NCBI GenBank assembly: GCA_030740295.1
Contig: JASLXP010000144.1
Coordinates: 1 to 19,566 of the forward strand
Reading direction: 5' to 3'
Origin: Planctomycetota bacterium
Lineage (GTDB): Bacteria > Planctomycetota > PUPC01 > JACPCR01
DNA length: 19,566 nt
Shown: one piece after another, positions 1 to 7,398 of the stretch
How the letters are laid out: each line of letters opens with the position of its first letter
Numbering within the stretch: position 1 is the stretch's first letter
Translations under genes and position numbers: made by a program
The notes under the pieces: model-generated
Database searches by the model: none
The model's input: only the letters and a program-made list of their open reading frames with translations
Told to the model about the DNA's origin: nothing

Positions 1-1824
1 ACTGACCGCAAAGTCTCACACAAATTCAGCCGGGCGAGTTGCACATCCATGGTCTGGGAGATGTGTCACTACCTGCGAAAGGCGAAGGCTCTCTTCAGCA
101 AGAAAGTTCCATTCCCCGAGCAGGCTATATCTGAAATCGAAAAGAGCGTGCTTACTTCGGCGCGAGTCATGTCAGAGCCGACGGCTGCGGGTCACGAATG
201 GGTCTGGCGGACCCGGCAACCGTGGCGCATTGCCCGGCTGATGGCCACGATGATGGCGGGATACAAGCTTTCCGGCGACGCCGGTTTTCTGAAAGATGTT
301 CCCGGCTGGTTCAAGTACCTGGAAGAAGACGTTCACGACCTCGGTGGTCTGCGTTACTCCAGCATCGATCCGCTGCCCAACGTGCAGTGGTACACCGATC
401 ACACACTCAAGGAATTGGCCAACCTTTACCTGATGGCCGACGACAAACCAACGGCCCACATCAGGGACAAGCTGCGTCATCTGTTCCAGAGGCTGAAGGA
501 CCATTACGTCTACCGCGCCCTGCCGGCCGATACCTACGATTACTCCGCCGTCCCTTGGCCGAAACGTCTCTGGCACAATCCTCCCGGCTGTTTCGGGCCC
601 GGCGCGATTGCGCTCGTTACCGGCGACGGCCGTAACGCCACCATCGCCCGTTACATGGCCTGGTATTACACTGGCATGCCCAGCGAGCTCCGTTATGTGA
701 CGCTCGCCTCGTTCAAAGTCATGGACGCGATCCGTGACGTTGAGCCCAAGCCGATCCCGAATCGATACGTGGTAAAAGACGATTCCATCCGCGGCGTCCG
801 GGGTCTGGATGACAACTATTCTTTCGTTTTCAATCGAGGCCCGGCCCTGTTTACCGTGGTCGGAGCGAAGACGGCGAAGGTGCCGGATCGCCGTTACCTT
901 GGCTATCGTGGGACGTATTCAACGGTCTTGCAGGGCGTAACCCCGGAGGTCGGCAACAGGCCCTGGAAATTCGGGGCGACGAACGGCTATCATCGCCGTT
1001 CAGCTAATCACGTGACGGCCTTTGAATTCACCAGGGGTGATCGAATCGTGGTCCCGGCTATCCAAAGTGAGAAATCCTCCGAACCGCCTGGGGGCATCAG
1101 TACTACTATTGCCTCCATCGCCGCTTCCTACCGCCCTCAGGCAGGCTCGTACTGGGGAGGCATCCCAAACTCATCGGACTGGCAGATCCATCAGCTCTGG
1201 CTGGCAGTCGGCAAACGGCTGGTTGGGCTCATGACTGTGACATCCCTGAAAGATCAGAAAGCCCCATACGTTGCCATTCGCACCCATTTTGCTGTCGTCG
1301 ATGAAATCACTGAAGTCAAGGAAAGGCTCTACAGGGCCGGCGACTTTTCGGTCAGCGTGATAGACACAAACTTTCCAAATCGAGAGATTGGTCTCAGCGA
1401 AACCTACGCCAATGAACCCAAGCCCAGAGGCAAAGAGATTCGGCTGTCCGATCACCCCACCGACAATCAGCCTGCCGATTACACGGCAGGCCAGACATTC
1501 CATTGTCTGATCGATATTACCGCAGGCGAGACCGATGGTGCGTCACAGATTGAGAGAGTTGCGCACGATGAGTTACTTGGGTTCAAGGCGAGCTTCGGCA
1601 ACCGTTCTTTTGTTCTGATATACAACACGAGACGGGACGCCCAGCGAGTCATACCGGTCGAATTGGGAATTCCTGCAAAAGCCCGGGTCAACACAGGGGA
1701 AACATCAAAGGCTCACTGGCTCGACCGTCGCCATCCGAGCCGCGATCCGGAAATGCCGGAGCAGTTCTATTACGTGCTCCCGCAGAATGGGATGCTGCTC
1801 TCGATTTTGAAACATGATGGATAA
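1..1824 (+). CDS. Hypothetical protein, 5'-truncated by the window; possible polysaccharide-lyase-like fold
   Basis: The reading frame is open from the first base, so the first in-frame ATG at 49 is probably not the start and the gene begins outside the window; 607 codons are visible before the TAA. I do not recognise a named family. The first visible third is helix-rich with many Trp and Tyr (WVWRTRQPWRIARL, WYTDHTLKELANLY), like the alpha/alpha barrels of carbohydrate-active enzymes. The rest is strand-rich, with aromatic and Gly residues (GYRGTYSTVLQG, NRPWKFGATNGYHRR). A helical barrel followed by a beta-sandwich recalls heparinase or chondroitinase-type lyases; that is an inference from composition only. 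Any signal peptide would lie upstream of the window. The aldolase gene starts 105 bp downstream on the same strand, and with the dehydratase-like gene after it could form a carbohydrate-use cluster. It is confidently a gene; its function is uncertain. Confidence 0.75.
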   Translation, partial: TDRKVSHKFSRASCTSMVWEMCHYLRKAKALFSKKVPFPEQAISEIEKSVLTSARVMSEPTAAGHEWVWRTRQPWRIARLMATMMAGYKLSGDAGFLKDVPGWFKYLEEDVHDLGGLRYSSIDPLPNVQWYTDHTLKELANLYLMADDKPTAHIRDKLRHLFQRLKDHYVYRALPADTYDYSAVPWPKRLWHNPPGCFGPGAIALVTGDGRNATIARYMAWYYTGMPSELRYVTLASFKVMDAIRDVEPKPIPNRYVVKDDSIRGVRGLDDNYSFVFNRGPALFTVVGAKTAKVPDRRYLGYRGTYSTVLQGVTPEVGNRPWKFGATNGYHRRSANHVTAFEFTRGDRIVVPAIQSEKSSEPPGGISTTIASIAASYRPQAGSYWGGIPNSSDWQIHQLWLAVGKRLVGLMTVTSLKDQKAPYVAIRTHFAVVDEITEVKERLYRAGDFSVSVIDTNFPNREIGLSETYANEPKPRGKEIRLSDHPTDNQPADYTAGQTFHCLIDITAGETDGASQIERVAHDELLGFKASFGNRSFVLIYNTRRDAQRVIPVELGIPAKARVNTGETSKAHWLDRRHPSRDPEMPEQFYYVLPQNGMLLSILKHDG

Positions 1825-1929
1825 AAGAGCGGACCCGCGATCAATGCTGCGAAGTTAAGGCAAGGAGATGTTATCTTGGCTCCAGTTGAGCCACTGCAGC
1901 TCTGAAAAACAAGGACCCAGGAAAACAGC

Positions 1930-2706
1930 ATGCGCGAAAACAGAGTCAAAGCCATCCTCAAGGAGGGTAAAGCCACAATTGGCAGCGGTATCAGCCTGCC
2001 AGATCCATTCGTTGCTGAGGTAATGGGCCAGGTTGGTTTCGACTTCCTCATTATCGATCTTGAGCACTCGCCTCTGACGACCAGCGAGCTTCAGACAATC
2101 TTCATCGCGTTGCGGGATTCGCAATCCACAAAGATCGTACGCTCGCCCTGGAACGATCCAGTCTGGGTAAAACGGATTCTGGATCTTGGTGCCGAAGGGA
2201 TCATCTTCCCCTGGATAGGCTCGCGTGAAGAATGCGAACAGGCAGTCGCATCCACCAAGTATCCCCCTGTGGGGATTCGCGGCTGGGGACCGCGCAGAGC
2301 GGTCAGATTGAGCAACGACGCGGGAGAATACTTTGCCAAAGCGAATGACAACATCCTGGCCTTTGCCCAGATCGAGAATAGTGGCGCAGTCGGCAACCTC
2401 GATGAAATCCTTTCAACACCCGGCCTCGATGGAATCATGATCGGGCCGGCCGATCTTTCCGCTTCGTATGGTCACTTGATGGATCGGGACCATCAGGAAG
2501 TCCAGGACGCCATGAATCAGGTTCTGGAGAAGTGTAAGGAGCACAGAGTGCCCTTCGGTCTCTTTTCCGGCACTCTTGAACTTGCGCAGTATTGGATCGA
2601 GCGCGGCGGGCAGATCGCCACGGTCGGAGGCGACGTCGGCTTTATGGAGTCAGCGGCCGCCCAGGCCAGGAAGGATGTCGACGCGTTGTTGTCTAACGGA
2701 CAATAA
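1930..2706 (+). CDS. HpcH/HpaI-family aldolase (2-keto-3-deoxy sugar acid / 4-hydroxy-2-oxo acid aldolase)
   Basis: This 258-residue protein has the normal length for class II, metal-dependent pyruvate aldolases of the HpcH/HpaI family. These cytoplasmic enzymes cleave 4-hydroxy-2-oxo acids (for example 2-keto-3-deoxy-rhamnonate or hydroxy-oxo-heptanedioate) into pyruvate and an aldehyde. The expected residues are present: catalytic His46 in DLEHSP, Arg71 in KIVRSP, and metal ligands Glu149 in AQIENS and Asp175 in IGPADLSASYG. The glycine-rich GIRGWGPRR segment is also typical. An AGGAA Shine-Dalgarno (1919-1923) sits 6 nt before the ATG, supporting this start. The 3' end overlaps the convergent enolase-superfamily gene by 14 bp. 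In E. coli the rhamnonate pathway pairs such an aldolase (RhmA) with an enolase-superfamily dehydratase (RhmD), which suggests a similar partnership here. The exact substrate cannot be read from the sequence. Confidence 0.9.
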   Translation: MRENRVKAILKEGKATIGSGISLPDPFVAEVMGQVGFDFLIIDLEHSPLTTSELQTIFIALRDSQSTKIVRSPWNDPVWVKRILDLGAEGIIFPWIGSREECEQAVASTKYPPVGIRGWGPRRAVRLSNDAGEYFAKANDNILAFAQIENSGAVGNLDEILSTPGLDGIMIGPADLSASYGHLMDRDHQEVQDAMNQVLEKCKEHRVPFGLFSGTLELAQYWIERGGQIATVGGDVGFMESAAAQARKDVDALLSNGQ

Positions 2707-3808
2707 ACCGCTCGAGCACTTCTTCGTTGATCTCGATTCCGAACCCGGGCCGGTTGGGGGCAGTCACGTATCCATCCTCCAGTGGCGGCACTCCATCGAT
2801 GAGTTCCCTGATCAGCGGACCCTCTGCAAGGCAGTACTCAACGTACCGTGCATCCTGGTACGCGGTCATCCAGTGAATCGAAGCCGCCTGGTTCACGCCC
2901 GTGCTGAAGCAATGCGGCACACAAAGGCGACCGCGTTTTCTGGCCATCTGCGAAACTTCCCAGCAGACGCTCAAGCCGCCCGCAAATGCGACATCAGGCT
3001 GGATGACGTGCAGACCACCTTCGTCCATAAGCCTCTCGAAATCCATGGTAGTGACATCCGCTTCACCGGCTGCGATATTCAGATTGGCTGCGCCGCACAG
3101 CAGGCCGTACCCGCGGATGTCATCGGGCGTCAAAGGCTCTTCCACCCAAAAGGGCCGGTAGGGTTCCATAAGCTGGCATCGCTCGATAGCTGTCTCTGCA
3201 TCCCAAACGTGCCCGACATCGACCATCAGGTCCTTTTCGTCGCCAAGTGCGCTCCGGGCCGCTTCAAGGTGTTCCCGGTCAGTATCCCAATCCTTGCCGA
3301 ACGGCCCCCATCCAAACTTCACAGCAGTCAGCCCGTTGGCCACGAATTCCTCGGCAAGGCTGCCGGTCTCCTCGGGAGTGTCGCCAAACAGCACGCTGGC
3401 GTAGGCACGAATTCCCTTTTGTTCTCTTCCTCCAAGAAGTTCATAGACCGGCTTGCCGAGGGCCTTGCCTTTGATGTCCCACAGAGCGAGGTCTACTCCA
3501 CTGATGGCATGGATGGCCGCGCCCCGCCGGCCGTAACGGATGGTCTGTTCATACATTGTCTGCCAGCACCCCTCGATGTCGAGAGGATCGAGGCCGCGAC
3601 AGATTTCATCAAGGCCGTGTCTTCGCTTCGCTGAACGGGGGGCTTCGATGATCGCTTTGCACACATAGCTCTGGCTGGTCACTTCGCCGATCCCCACAAT
3701 GCCAGCGTCTGTGAGCACTCTCACCAGCAGGACGTCTTGGGTACCGTCTGCGATCTCGCGGACGTCGGGCAGACGCAGATGCAGTGGCTCAACTCCAGTA
3801 ATCTTCAT
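2693..3808 (-). CDS. Mandelate racemase/muconate lactonizing enzyme family protein (probable acid-sugar dehydratase)
   Basis: The 371-residue protein has the two domains of the enolase superfamily: an N-terminal capping domain (about 1-125) and a (beta/alpha)7 barrel. Positions match mandelate racemase closely. Metal ligands are Asp197 (VDVGH), Glu223 (WVEEPL) and Glu249 (AAGEAD). A His299 (VPHCFSTG) and Asp272 (IQPDVAFAGG) dyad is present, and Glu324 may be the equivalent of Glu317. Where mandelate racemase has K164-x-K166, this protein has Lys164-Phe-Gly166, so the second lysine base is absent. Proton removal would rely on the His-Asp dyad, which fits a dehydratase better than a racemase. 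Such enzymes abstract the alpha proton of a carboxylate and usually form 2-keto-3-deoxy acids. It overlaps the aldolase gene tail to tail. No Shine-Dalgarno is evident before the ATG at 3808; the start was chosen because the MKITGVE beginning is typical of the family. Confidence 0.88.
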   Translation of the reverse strand: MKITGVEPLHLRLPDVREIADGTQDVLLVRVLTDAGIVGIGEVTSQSYVCKAIIEAPRSAKRRHGLDEICRGLDPLDIEGCWQTMYEQTIRYGRRGAAIHAISGVDLALWDIKGKALGKPVYELLGGREQKGIRAYASVLFGDTPEETGSLAEEFVANGLTAVKFGWGPFGKDWDTDREHLEAARSALGDEKDLMVDVGHVWDAETAIERCQLMEPYRPFWVEEPLTPDDIRGYGLLCGAANLNIAAGEADVTTMDFERLMDEGGLHVIQPDVAFAGGLSVCWEVSQMARKRGRLCVPHCFSTGVNQAASIHWMTAYQDARYVEYCLAEGPLIRELIDGVPPLEDGYVTAPNRPGFGIEINEEVLERFIVR

Positions 3809-3832
3809 GAATTGAAATCGTCGCAGAAAGAA

Positions 3833-3843
3833 AGGGTGACCCT
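3833..3843. repeat. Small palindrome in a divergent intergenic region
   Basis: AGGGT-G-ACCCT is a perfect 5 bp inverted repeat around one central base. It lies between the divergent dehydratase-like gene (start 3808) and the ABC ATPase gene (start about 3927), so it could be a regulator half-site pair. It is short enough to occur by chance, and no convincing -35/-10 pair was found beside it, although a TTGACA occurs at 3863-3868. Confidence 0.2.
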
Positions 3844-3926
3844 CTTGCGAATCGGGACTTCATTGACACCATGTAACACAGGTGGTCGCGGAGCGCCAAA
3901 CCTACGGAAGAAACCGGAACATCCTG

Positions 3927-4649
3927 ATGCAGGAAACCCTCATTCAAATTCGTGAGCTGAACAAGGAATTCAACCTTGGGCACACCACGGTTTACGCGTG
4001 TAAAGATATCAACCTCGATATCTATAAGGGAGAATATCTTTCCATCATGGGGCCGTCCGGATCGGGCAAGAGCACGCTGTTCAACATGGTAGGAGGGCTC
4101 GACCTGCCCACCTCGGGACACGTCACCGTAGCTGCAGTAGACCTGACGAGGCTTTCCAGCCGTGAGCTTGCATATTTCCGCAGCAATCACATCGGCTACA
4201 TTTTTCAGACCTTCAATCTCATCCCGGCCTACAACGCTGTCGATAACGTTGCGATGCCTCTCATCTTCAGCGGGGTCCCCTACGAAGAATCCACAGAGAT
4301 TGCGAAGGAGGTGCTCGATCGCGTCGGCCTGGAACACCGCCTGCATCACCGGCCCGATGAGCTTTCCGGTGGCCAGCAGCAGCGCGTGGCCATCGCACGC
4401 GCGCTTGCCAATAGGCCTTCGATCATTCTTGCTGATGAGCCGACCGGCAACCTCGACCTGCACACCGGCGAAGAGATCATCGCATTGCTGAGCCAACTCA
4501 GTAAAGAGGACGGGGCGACCGTGATTTCCGCTACCCACGATCACAAGATGCTCGCCGCGTCCGACCGCATCCTCTGGATTCGAGATGGCAAGGTGGACCG
4601 CATTCAGTTGCGCTCGGAACTGGATATCAAGGTGGGTGTGGTGGAATAG
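3927..4649 (+). CDS. ABC transporter ATP-binding protein (LolD/MacB-type)
   Basis: This 240-residue ATPase carries every nucleotide-binding motif: Walker A GPSGSGKS (42-49), Q-loop Gln94, signature LSGGQ (146-150), Walker B ILADE followed by PTGNLD (from 167), and switch His204. The long YIFQTFNLIP segment and the overall pattern are typical of the LolD/MacB/FtsE branch, which powers lipoprotein or macrolide-type export through FtsX-like permeases. The frame also opens at a GTG at 3882, but that lacks a Shine-Dalgarno and adds 15 unlikely residues. I chose the ATG at 3927, where MQETLIQIRELNKEF matches the usual N-terminus. No FtsX/MacB-type permease is adjacent: the next gene is convergent YchF, and the dipeptide-type permease at 8304 is of another class. 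The partner must be elsewhere. Family is certain; substrate is unknown. Confidence 0.92.
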   Translation: MQETLIQIRELNKEFNLGHTTVYACKDINLDIYKGEYLSIMGPSGSGKSTLFNMVGGLDLPTSGHVTVAAVDLTRLSSRELAYFRSNHIGYIFQTFNLIPAYNAVDNVAMPLIFSGVPYEESTEIAKEVLDRVGLEHRLHHRPDELSGGQQQRVAIARALANRPSIILADEPTGNLDLHTGEEIIALLSQLSKEDGATVISATHDHKMLAASDRILWIRDGKVDRIQLRSELDIKVGVVE

Positions 4650-4651
4650 TA

Positions 4652-4674
4652 ACAACGCGTGCCCTACGCGTTGT
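4652..4674. terminator. Hairpin between convergent genes (candidate bidirectional terminator)
   Basis: A perfect 9 bp inverted repeat (ACAACGCGT / ACGCGTTGT) encloses a 5-nt loop. It begins 3 bp after the ABC ATPase stop, and its loop and right arm take in the YchF stop codon (4664-4666). The position suits termination for both converging transcripts, but there is no U-tract on either side, so a classical intrinsic terminator is not proven. Confidence 0.45.
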
Positions 4675-5731
4675 GCCTGATAATGATCAGGTCTCCCTCA
4701 TTCACCAGGTATTCCTTGCCTTCCAGCCGGAATTTGCCAGCGGCCTTTACGTCCTTCACGCTGCCGTGCTCTTTGAAGTCATCCCAGGCGACCACTTCCG
4801 CTCGGATGAAACCCCGTGCAAGGTCCGTGTGAACCTTGCCTGCCGCGTCGACTGCGGTATCGCCTTCCTCGACGTTCCAGGCCCGGCATTCGTCTTCGCC
4901 GTATGTGAAAAAAGTGAGGATGGAGAGACGCCGAAAAATGGCCGACAGCACTGCGGGCGCGGCCAGTTCCGTGACACCGAAATCGCTCATGAATTCGGCG
5001 CGCTCTTCTTCATCCAACGCACACAGCTCCGCCTCAAGCGAGCCGCACAAAGCCTGCGCTTCGTATCCCTTCTCAACGAACGCCGACATGGCAGACTCTT
5101 CGTCGCCCAGTTGGCTTTCACCTACATTGATGAGCAACACGAGCGGCTTCTCGGTGAGGAATCCGAAACTGCGAATGAGCTTGCTCTCATCTTCCGAGAG
5201 GCCGGCTTCGCTGACACCCTTACCTGAGTTCAGAAGCTCACGGCATTTACATAACACTTCGAATTCGGCAACGTCCTCATCCTTCTTCATCCGCGCCAGG
5301 TTCTTTTCGAGCCTTTCGTGGCGGGTCTCGAGGACCTCAAGGTCGGCAATGACGAAATCGGAATAGATGCGTTCGAGGTCGCGGGCGGGATCGATGCTCC
5401 CGGAAGGATGCGGGAATGCCTGGCTTTCAAAGGTGCGCAGAACAATCACGATGGCGTCCGTCTGCCGAATCTTCCCAATCGCCGCGTTGTCTGTCGATGG
5501 TGATCCAAACAGGCCGGGGAACTCGACCAGCTCGACCGTTGCATAGGTCTTCTTTTTGGGCTTGTACACCTCAGTAATGATGTCCAGTCTCTCGTCCGGT
5601 ACGCGCAACGAAACCAGGCGCGACTGGCCGGGATTCCACGAAGACGCTCCCGCTTCTTCTACATTGCCGGTGATGGCAGAGAATATTGTTTTGACTCCCG
5701 TGCCGGGAATGCCGGTAAGGGCTACTTGCAT
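4664..5731 (-). CDS. ychF: YchF/Obg-like GTPase family protein (TGS/DUF933 C-terminus) with an altered P-loop
   Basis: The 355-residue product matches YchF (about 363 residues in E. coli), a ribosome-associated P-loop NTPase that prefers ATP. The C-terminal TGS-like domain is the clearest match: FFTYGEDECRAWNV, AAGKVHTDLARGFIRAEV and the EGKEYLVNEGD end. Other family signatures are the switch-like VELVEFPGLFG, VIVLRTFE, and a G4-equivalent NVGES where YchF has N-x-x-E. The unusual point is the P-loop: GIPGTGVKT where YchF has GLPNVGKST, so the essential lysine column is Val and Lys sits one place later. The frame extends upstream to 5863, but the start at 5731 is preceded by an AGAGGAA Shine-Dalgarno (5737-5743), and the MQVALTG beginning matches the family. 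It lies 151 bp downstream of the C69 hydrolase gene on the same strand. Family assignment is firm; whether it binds nucleotide normally is open. Confidence 0.85.
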   Translation of the reverse strand: MQVALTGIPGTGVKTIFSAITGNVEEAGASSWNPGQSRLVSLRVPDERLDIITEVYKPKKKTYATVELVEFPGLFGSPSTDNAAIGKIRQTDAIVIVLRTFESQAFPHPSGSIDPARDLERIYSDFVIADLEVLETRHERLEKNLARMKKDEDVAEFEVLCKCRELLNSGKGVSEAGLSEDESKLIRSFGFLTEKPLVLLINVGESQLGDEESAMSAFVEKGYEAQALCGSLEAELCALDEEERAEFMSDFGVTELAAPAVLSAIFRRLSILTFFTYGEDECRAWNVEEGDTAVDAAGKVHTDLARGFIRAEVVAWDDFKEHGSVKDVKAAGKFRLEGKEYLVNEGDLIIIRHNA

Positions 5732-5776
5732 CTGTGTTCCTCTATCTTGGCCGCCTGTTGGATTGAAAAGTGCAGT

Positions 5777-5806
5777 ATGATAGCAGAATCGCCCGGCAGG
5801 ATTAAA
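5777..5806 (-). promoter_or_regulatory. Weak candidate promoter for ychF
   Basis: On the minus strand TTTAAT and TATCAT are separated by 18 nt, about 45 nt upstream of the ychF start. The -10 box is good but the -35 is poor. This is pattern-matching to a sigma-70-type consensus only, and ychF may also be read through from the upstream gene. Confidence 0.22.
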
Positions 5807-5882
5807 ACGAATCGATTGCCCCCCAATCCGCATGAGCTGCCTCAACGCCCAATGCCAGGACATGTGTCTTCAACACCAAGCC

Positions 5883-7175
5883 CTACGTGAATCGCTCCAG
5901 CAGCTCCGATGTTTTTGAGAGAACTGTGTTTACTGATTCTTCCATGAATTCCGTGAGGTGGGCTTTTGCTTCATCCGATTGGTCCTTGTCCAGCAGCTCG
6001 CGACCTGTCCTGGCGGCTAGCGCGGCCGTTCCGAAAAACTGCCGCTGAATTCCTGACCATTCTTCATCCAGGACCGGCCTTCGTTCTTCCGGTCTCTCGG
6101 ACGCGAGATGGGCGAGTTTGTGAAAACGCCACCATGGGCTGCGCCAGCTTTGCTGCGATTCTCCGACTCCCAGGGCCTCGGGAAGCCGGCCTTCGATAAA
6201 GACGGGAAAGAAGACGCCGAGGCAAGGGGAATAAAAACTGCACCAGTAAACGGGAAGCCTCGAACCATCGGAGCAGAGGTCTGCCACCAGGCTCGCAGCC
6301 GTGACTCCTTTCTCCGAATGCACACAGATCCCTACGTCCGTTTGATAGTCCTTCCTGAACGGCTCCTCCGGCTGTTTGCCGTCTGAGTGGTCGCTGAGCA
6401 GATCCATCATGCAGCGGGTGTCGATATCCCCCCTCTTCATTTTCAGGACCGCGCACGAGCGGGCGCGGCGCATCGCTCCGCTTCCTTCGCTCCGATCTGA
6501 TGACTTGCTGAACGCGTCGGCAAAGCTGAATGGCTCATGGTCTGCGTCCCACCAGCCTCTTTCTTCGGCCGTCTGCCTGCAGGTTGGGGAGAGCCGCGCG
6601 TAATCATCTTCCACCGAGTAGACGTTGCTAATGCCGATGGTGTCCTGCACTTCTTTCACCGCCCAGTGATGGCCCGCGGTTTCAATGACGTATGCCTCGT
6701 CCGGATCGGCGACGATATAACCGTTGTCATAAGTCCTCGTTCCTTCGTCGTTGCTGAACTTCCCCTGCCCATGCGTGCTGATGAGGCCAGTGATCGCTTC
6801 GACAGCTTCCGCTGCGGTGCGGCCGCGCTCCAGTCCCAGGCGGAGGAGTTCCATCCCAATGAGCTTTGGCTCTTCAAACTTGAATTTTGAACTCAGTCCT
6901 TCGTTGCCAATGACCACTTGGTGCTCGTTGAAGCCGTGTTCGTACCCCCAGCACCAATGCGGGTGTGACCCGATATGCCGGAACGTCTCTTCAGCCTGTG
7001 CAATCGTAAGATACTGGCACCGTGCCTGAGCGGATTTTGAATGCCGTCGTCGGCCCCGGAGCTCGAGTGGCTGGCACTCGTCTTTCGGACGATCGCTGTT
7101 CTTGGCAAATATCGTCTGCCCATTAGCCGTTGCGCTGCCAAGGGCGACCATCGTATCGCAACTGAATGGTTTCAT
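5883..7175 (-). CDS. Secernin-like C69-family hydrolase (putative dipeptidase)
   Basis: The start at 7175 gives 430 residues beginning MKPFSCDTMVALGSATANG. The Cys6-Asp-Thr motif followed by IFAKNSDRP (residues 22-30) is the hallmark of the secernin branch of peptidase family C69, whose Ntn-hydrolase fold uses the cysteine as N-terminal nucleophile after removal of a few residues. Other family-like segments are HPHWCWGYEHGFNEHQVVIGNEG, the NGYIVADPDEAYVIETAGHHWA strand region, and CVHSEKG with the catalytic-domain core beyond it. Peptide-bond activity is known for bacterial C69 dipeptidases but less clear for secernins, so the substrate is uncertain. There is no signal peptide, so the protein is probably cytoplasmic. 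The frame could begin at 7229, but those 18 residues lie before the conserved region and would place the nucleophile too far in. It is divergent from the DUF58 gene, and ychF follows it. Confidence 0.85.
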   Translation of the reverse strand: MKPFSCDTMVALGSATANGQTIFAKNSDRPKDECQPLELRGRRRHSKSAQARCQYLTIAQAEETFRHIGSHPHWCWGYEHGFNEHQVVIGNEGLSSKFKFEEPKLIGMELLRLGLERGRTAAEAVEAITGLISTHGQGKFSNDEGTRTYDNGYIVADPDEAYVIETAGHHWAVKEVQDTIGISNVYSVEDDYARLSPTCRQTAEERGWWDADHEPFSFADAFSKSSDRSEGSGAMRRARSCAVLKMKRGDIDTRCMMDLLSDHSDGKQPEEPFRKDYQTDVGICVHSEKGVTAASLVADLCSDGSRLPVYWCSFYSPCLGVFFPVFIEGRLPEALGVGESQQSWRSPWWRFHKLAHLASERPEERRPVLDEEWSGIQRQFFGTAALAARTGRELLDKDQSDEAKAHLTEFMEESVNTVLSKTSELLERFT

Positions 7176-7398
7176 TGTTCTTTCTCTGGTCTCTGCGCAA
7201 TGCGCCCATCGTAGCAGCCTGTGAACCAAGTTAAATTAATATGGACCCGCAGCCTGGAGGTTCCTTCGCAACCAGCTTCCGCGATCCTGTTGCCGATGCC
7301 TTGTTCGTCGGTGAAGAACCATGAGTTAATATATTAGGACCAGGCCTGCTTTACCCAATGAGGGGGCATCTGAAACGATCCTGGACCAGCCGTATCCA

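Noticed and set aside
2576..3634. 352-codon plus-strand frame opposite the enolase-superfamily gene
   Set aside because: The minus-strand gene has all catalytic motifs at the expected positions; the plus frame has none and overlaps the aldolase gene.
3789..4655. 288-codon minus-strand frame opposite the ABC ATPase
   Set aside because: The plus strand carries all ABC motifs; the antisense frame shows no family pattern.
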